From NCBI GenBank assembly GCA_963662175.1, contig OY759224.1, positions 31,877,489-31,941,488 of the forward strand: DNA of 64,000 nt, given 5' to 3'. This document shows, one piece after another, positions 60,881 to 64,000 of the stretch; the first letter of the stretch is position 1; every line of letters begins with the position of its first letter. A program made the translations under genes and the position numbers. Below the pieces are notes generated by a model that saw nothing but the letters and a program-made list of their open reading frames with translations, had not been told where the DNA came from and made no database searches. The stretch comes from Aradus depressus (taxonomy: Eukaryota; Arthropoda; Insecta; Hemiptera; Aradidae).

Positions 60881-61372
60881 TGAAATACAAGTATCGATAC
60901 TTTTGGCCGATACCAAGTACTTTAGGTATCGATACTCTTTTAAGTAGGTATCTAATAGATATTACTAGTATCGATTCAAAGTACTAGTTTCAAATTTCAA
61001 CAATTAAAAAAAAAATTATATAAATATTTCAATCCATCAAAATCGTTCACAGTTTAATTTCTTACAATTTTCGTTTATTTGCTGATACAATAAAATACTG
61101 AACTCAAATAACGGACCACTGAGAAATTATATATATTGATAACCTTTTCTCCTTCTACGTGAGAGTGCAAATTACTTAATTAGTAAAAATTAAATTAATG
61201 TCAAAAAAATTATTAAAATCGAAAATTATTAAAATCGTAACTTTAAATGAAAAATGCCTTGGATAGCTGGGTACACTCCTCACGGGAAGAACGGTTACAA
61301 GTTCCTAATGTGTAGTTGTCACCAGTAATTAATAATAATTAATTACTGTTGCCAACTAGAAGAAGCATGAGT
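60881..61372. other. No gene seen; ATCGAT-rich patch
   Basis: 60890-60980 has several gtatcgatac/ccgatacc palindromes. The rest is AT-rich. Confidence 0.5.
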
Positions 61373-61395
61373 GGGGGGGGGGGGGGGGGGGGGGG
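61373..61395. repeat. Poly(G) run, 23 G
   Basis: Follows aagcatgagt. Confidence 0.95.
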
Positions 61396-61739
61396 ATGGA
61401 ATGAATCAAACCTAGAACTGTAACATATTTATTTTAATGAGAACAAAACATATTTACAAAAAAAATTTAATATATAATGGGCGTATGTCTGAAGGACTTA
61501 ATTATAACTTAACTACGAGGTACCTCGATAATATATTCCTGGATGGGTAAGAGAGATTGTACGCATCTCGGTGTTTGTCGTGTACTCGGGAAATGTCCGA
61601 TATCATTAACATCCGAGCACACCACAGCGATCACGAAGTTACATATTTGGTACTGAATTTATGTCCGACTTAGAGGGCAGAAAATTGTAAGTTCACCTCT
61701 TTAGATATAATTAAACTTGAGCTAAAAACTTTAAAGTAG
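61396..61739. other. No gene seen
   Basis: Unassigned AT-rich sequence. Confidence 0.5.
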
Positions 61740-62035
61740 AGCTGACGTGACCTGCCGGGCACCACTCTGAACGTAGATTGTTTCATTCACATATTAAAAA
61801 CTGAACTGTGAAATATAAAATAGAAAGATATAACTGACGTGACCTGTGTGGTCTAAGCGTGAACGAAGAACTTGACTTGATCTGATTGAACTTTGGCTAC
61901 AGCTTCGAAATATAAAATAGACGTGACCTGCCGGGCACAGGCATGAAGGACTGATATTTGGACTGATATCTAACACTGTAGAATATATAACATGACCTGC
62001 CGGGCACAACTCCGAACGAAGACTGTTTGATTCAC
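61740..62035. repeat. Degenerate repeats of 70-90 bp with a conserved 19-bp core
   Basis: gacgtgacctgccgggcac or close variants occur at about 61744, 61834, 61920 and 61991, each followed by a gaac-rich segment. It could be an old tandem array or a cluster of binding-site-like repeats in a transposon end. Confidence 0.65.
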
Positions 62036-62189
62036 TGTCTGTTACATCACAACTAAGTAGGTAGTATAGAATCTACAAAAATTACTGAGCTCAGGAAGAG
62101 TCAGATCAACTAATACTGCCAACCGTACCGCTCTCCGACGCTCCGTTGGCGCGCAATCCAAAACGTCCTGGAACTTTTTGATCACCCCT

Positions 62190-62318
62190 CGTATATGAAA
62201 TTCCGTGTCGATGCATTCATTTTAAAAGGAACTATCGGACACTCCGACATTTTTTTTCATTCATTTTTGTTAATCAGGAGGCGGGAAAACATGAAATTCC
62301 GTTGAAAACTCGTAATCG
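62190..62318 (+). repeat. Rep-B, left of a MITE insertion
   Basis: tatgaaattccgtgtcgatg, aactatcggacactccgaca, gaaattccgttgaaaactcg. It resumes at 62745 with gttgaccaatttaataactt. Confidence 0.75.
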
Positions 62319-62322
62319 AATT

Positions 62323-62740
62323 CTGTGGTCGCGAGGAAAAACTAGGTTACTCCGTTTTTTTGAATTTCGAGAAAAACACGAGTATTTGTTATTGTTTTGA
62401 TGAAATGACTGTTCAGTAAATGTTTTTTTTGTATTGAAGAATATGGTTAGAATGAATCGCAATGTTATCAATCAAAATCTTTAAATACAAAACAACTTTA
62501 CTCAAGTTATGCGAATAAATAACAAAAAATAAGGTGAGTTACCTGGTTTTTCCTCGGTAATGGAGTTACCTTGTTTTTACCTAAAAAATGACATTTGTTT
62601 GATTCTAAATTTAGTTATAATGCGAATAAAAGCCGCATTTTTATGGTTTTGATGTGATATAATAAGTGTACATGAAAAATTTTCCATTTTTTCAATTATT
62701 TTACAAAATGGAGTTACCCGCTTTTTCCTCGCGACCACAG
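62323..62740. mobile_element. MITE with CTGTGGTCGCGAGG inverted ends
   Basis: The ends CTGTGGTCGCGAGGAAAAA and TTTTTCCTCGCGACCACAG are perfect inverted repeats, flanked by AATT on both sides (62319-62322, 62741-62744). The 418-bp interior has no transposase but has four or more internal copies of an ggagttaccnnntttttcc motif resembling the ends. The superfamily is unknown. It is inserted in Rep-B. Confidence 0.87.
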
Positions 62741-62780
62741 AATTGTTGACCAATTTAATAACTTCCCCTTTATATTGTGA

Positions 62781-63297
62781 AGCTGTGTAACTAAAAATCC
62801 CTGGAGTAATGAGGTATTTTCTAAAGAAAATAAGTGAAAGGTCTTTGTATGACTTTCAAAGTAACTAAAACAGCAGATGAGACACGTTAGCGATTCAAGG
62901 AATAAACTTTGTGTAAAGAATAAAAGATTCTTAAAGTAAAAAGAAAGTTTACAAGAAGTCCCAACATTAATCTCAAGTTGTGACGGCACCTGACTCTCTT
63001 CAGGAGCGTCTCTGCGGCCCTCGGCCTCTCCAGACCCAAAACACTCTTCTTAGACTTTCTTCATGGAATGAAAAGGAAACAGGTTCTTAATTTTCTTTTT
63101 GATAACGGAAAATTGAAAAGGTTGGCCCCAGCTGAAAATTGTAACTTTCGGAAAAACAGATGAGCTTTCAAACTGAATGATTACTATTAAGAACTCCCAG
63201 TGTTCCCCGTCAATTTACTAAATCTTTTGTAATTTTTTGAATTTTTAGCTTCATTGGATAAGAAAATTGATAGTAGATATATATATATATCCTTGCA
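62781..63297. other. No gene seen
   Basis: AT-rich with a GC patch at 62990-63050 and a TA run at 63274-63290. The minus frame 62714-62989 has no motif. Confidence 0.5.
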
Positions 63298-63435
63298 GAG
63301 GGCGCCGGCAGCTTAGTAGTATGCGAGCTTCTCTTTTGAGCTCAAGAAAGTGGGTTCGCAACCCGACCGAGGCCGCTAGTTTATTTTATCTGGGAGGTAA
63401 AATAAACTTAAGCACGTCGTCCTTCGGATGGAACT
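63298..63435 (+). repeat. SINE-A, 5' half
   Basis: gagggcgccggcagcttagt, ggttcgcaacccgaccgagg, atctgggaggtaaaataaac, cgtcgtccttcggatgg. It switches to other sequence (aactatccggatatatctga) inside the body motif. Confidence 0.87.
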
Positions 63436-63560
63436 ATCCGGATATATCTGAATCTGTAGTATCAGTTTTAACAAATATTGGGATAATATGAAGTTAGATC
63501 GACTTTTTTTGAAAAACAGTTTCATTTAGATTTTTGTATACGATTCAGATAATCCGATCA
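63425..63560 (+). repeat. Long direct repeat, copy 1
   Basis: ttcggatggaactatccgga to the gttaaattttt-like atttttgtata region is repeated at 63852-63980 with few changes. Confidence 0.85.
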
Positions 63561-63639
63561 GTATTAACAAATATTAAATCTATAAACCGTTAAAAAGCGA
63601 GAAATTTGAAGAATGGAGTCTACCGAGCTCAGAATCGCC

Positions 63640-63860
63640 ACATAGAAATCTAGCTGAGGCACTTAGGTCAGATTTTTTAATCGGGAAGTTAAAAATAATT
63701 TTGAGCACGTCGTCCTTCGGATGGGACTTTGAGCGATGATCCAGGGCTTTTTCCAATGTGAGGTACTCGATAATGAGACGTATGTTATGTAAATAAACCT
63801 GGGTAGGAGAAATTTCACTTAGGTTGAAAATAACCTTGAGCACGTCGTCCTTCGGATGGG
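63640..63860 (+). repeat. SINE-A-like body, diverged, with a repeated motif
   Basis: gagcacgtcgtccttcggat occurs at 63703 and again at 63838. Between them tgaggtactcgataatgaga and gtaaataaacctgggtagga are SINE-A-like. The head is missing. Confidence 0.7.
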
Positions 63861-63980
63861 ACTTTCCGGATATATCTGAATCTGTCGTATCAGTTTTAAC
63901 AAATATTGGGATAATATGAAGTTAGCTCGACTTTTTTTGAAAAACATTTTTATTTCGATTTTTGTGTAGCATTCAGGTAA
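63852..63980 (+). repeat. Long direct repeat, copy 2
   Basis: Matches 63425-63560 at a distance of about 427 bp, including the SINE-body junction cggatggnactntccggat. The duplication therefore followed the SINE event. Confidence 0.85.
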
Positions 63981-64000
63981 TCCGGTCGTTCTCATCAGTT

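Overview
This window looks like repeat-rich nuclear DNA of an arthropod, most likely an insect. It is AT-rich, contains no operons, rRNA or true tRNA genes, and I could not recognise an intact host protein-coding gene. The evidence for an insect is (TTAGG)n, the usual insect telomere motif, at 34485-34504, an R1-clade LINE, a Transib element with its typical 5-bp GC-rich target duplication, and Jockey-like, RTE-like and mariner-like remnants. The stretches without annotation are AT-rich intergenic or intronic sequence in which I see no gene.

Four repeat classes fill most of the window. (1) SINE-A is a tRNA-derived SINE of about 340-355 bp with about 27 full or partial copies; three full copies have exact 11-13 bp target duplications (16854-17198, 22072-22425, 30117-30454). 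(2) Rep-B is a modular dispersed repeat with more than 20 copies and an internal module of about 120-150 bp. (3) LINE remnants belong to at least seven lineages: R1-clade (8690-10484, 31792-32374, 50341-50399), RTE-like (26290-26800, 60456-60880), Jockey-like (15436-15642, 47275-47785), RNase-H-bearing families (29375-29945, 45806-46192) and short zinc-knuckle C-termini. (4) DNA transposons and MITEs: Transib 27971-29374, a pogo-like MITE 3521-4196, a mariner-like remnant 52497-53350, and several unclassified MITEs. Tandem arrays include 20-bp (195-400), 50-bp (10636-11239), 20-bp (26069-26208), 11-12-bp (31420-32600, split by a LINE), 54-bp (35540-36106) and 32-bp (45063-45770) units, plus many G-runs of 13-25 bases.

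The most interesting signal is a set of five small repeat families, called H1-H5 here. Each carries a hammerhead-ribozyme-like core (CTGANGA, a short hairpin, GAAA, a 4-8 nt palindrome, then a return strand of stem I). In four of the five families copies are inverted pairs whose 3' ends point outward (6262-7833, 18270-18416, 20142-20400, 43978-44155, 58236-58470). This resembles the minimal hammerheads known from Penelope-like retroelements, but no Penelope reverse transcriptase is present here.

Nesting gives a relative history: Transib sits in a LINE 3' region (an uninterrupted relative lies at 49045-49180), SINEs sit in a MITE and in element X, an R1-clade LINE sits in element X and another in a minisatellite, an LTR retrotransposon remnant sits in an H1 inverted pair, and an H2 insertion splits a SINE.
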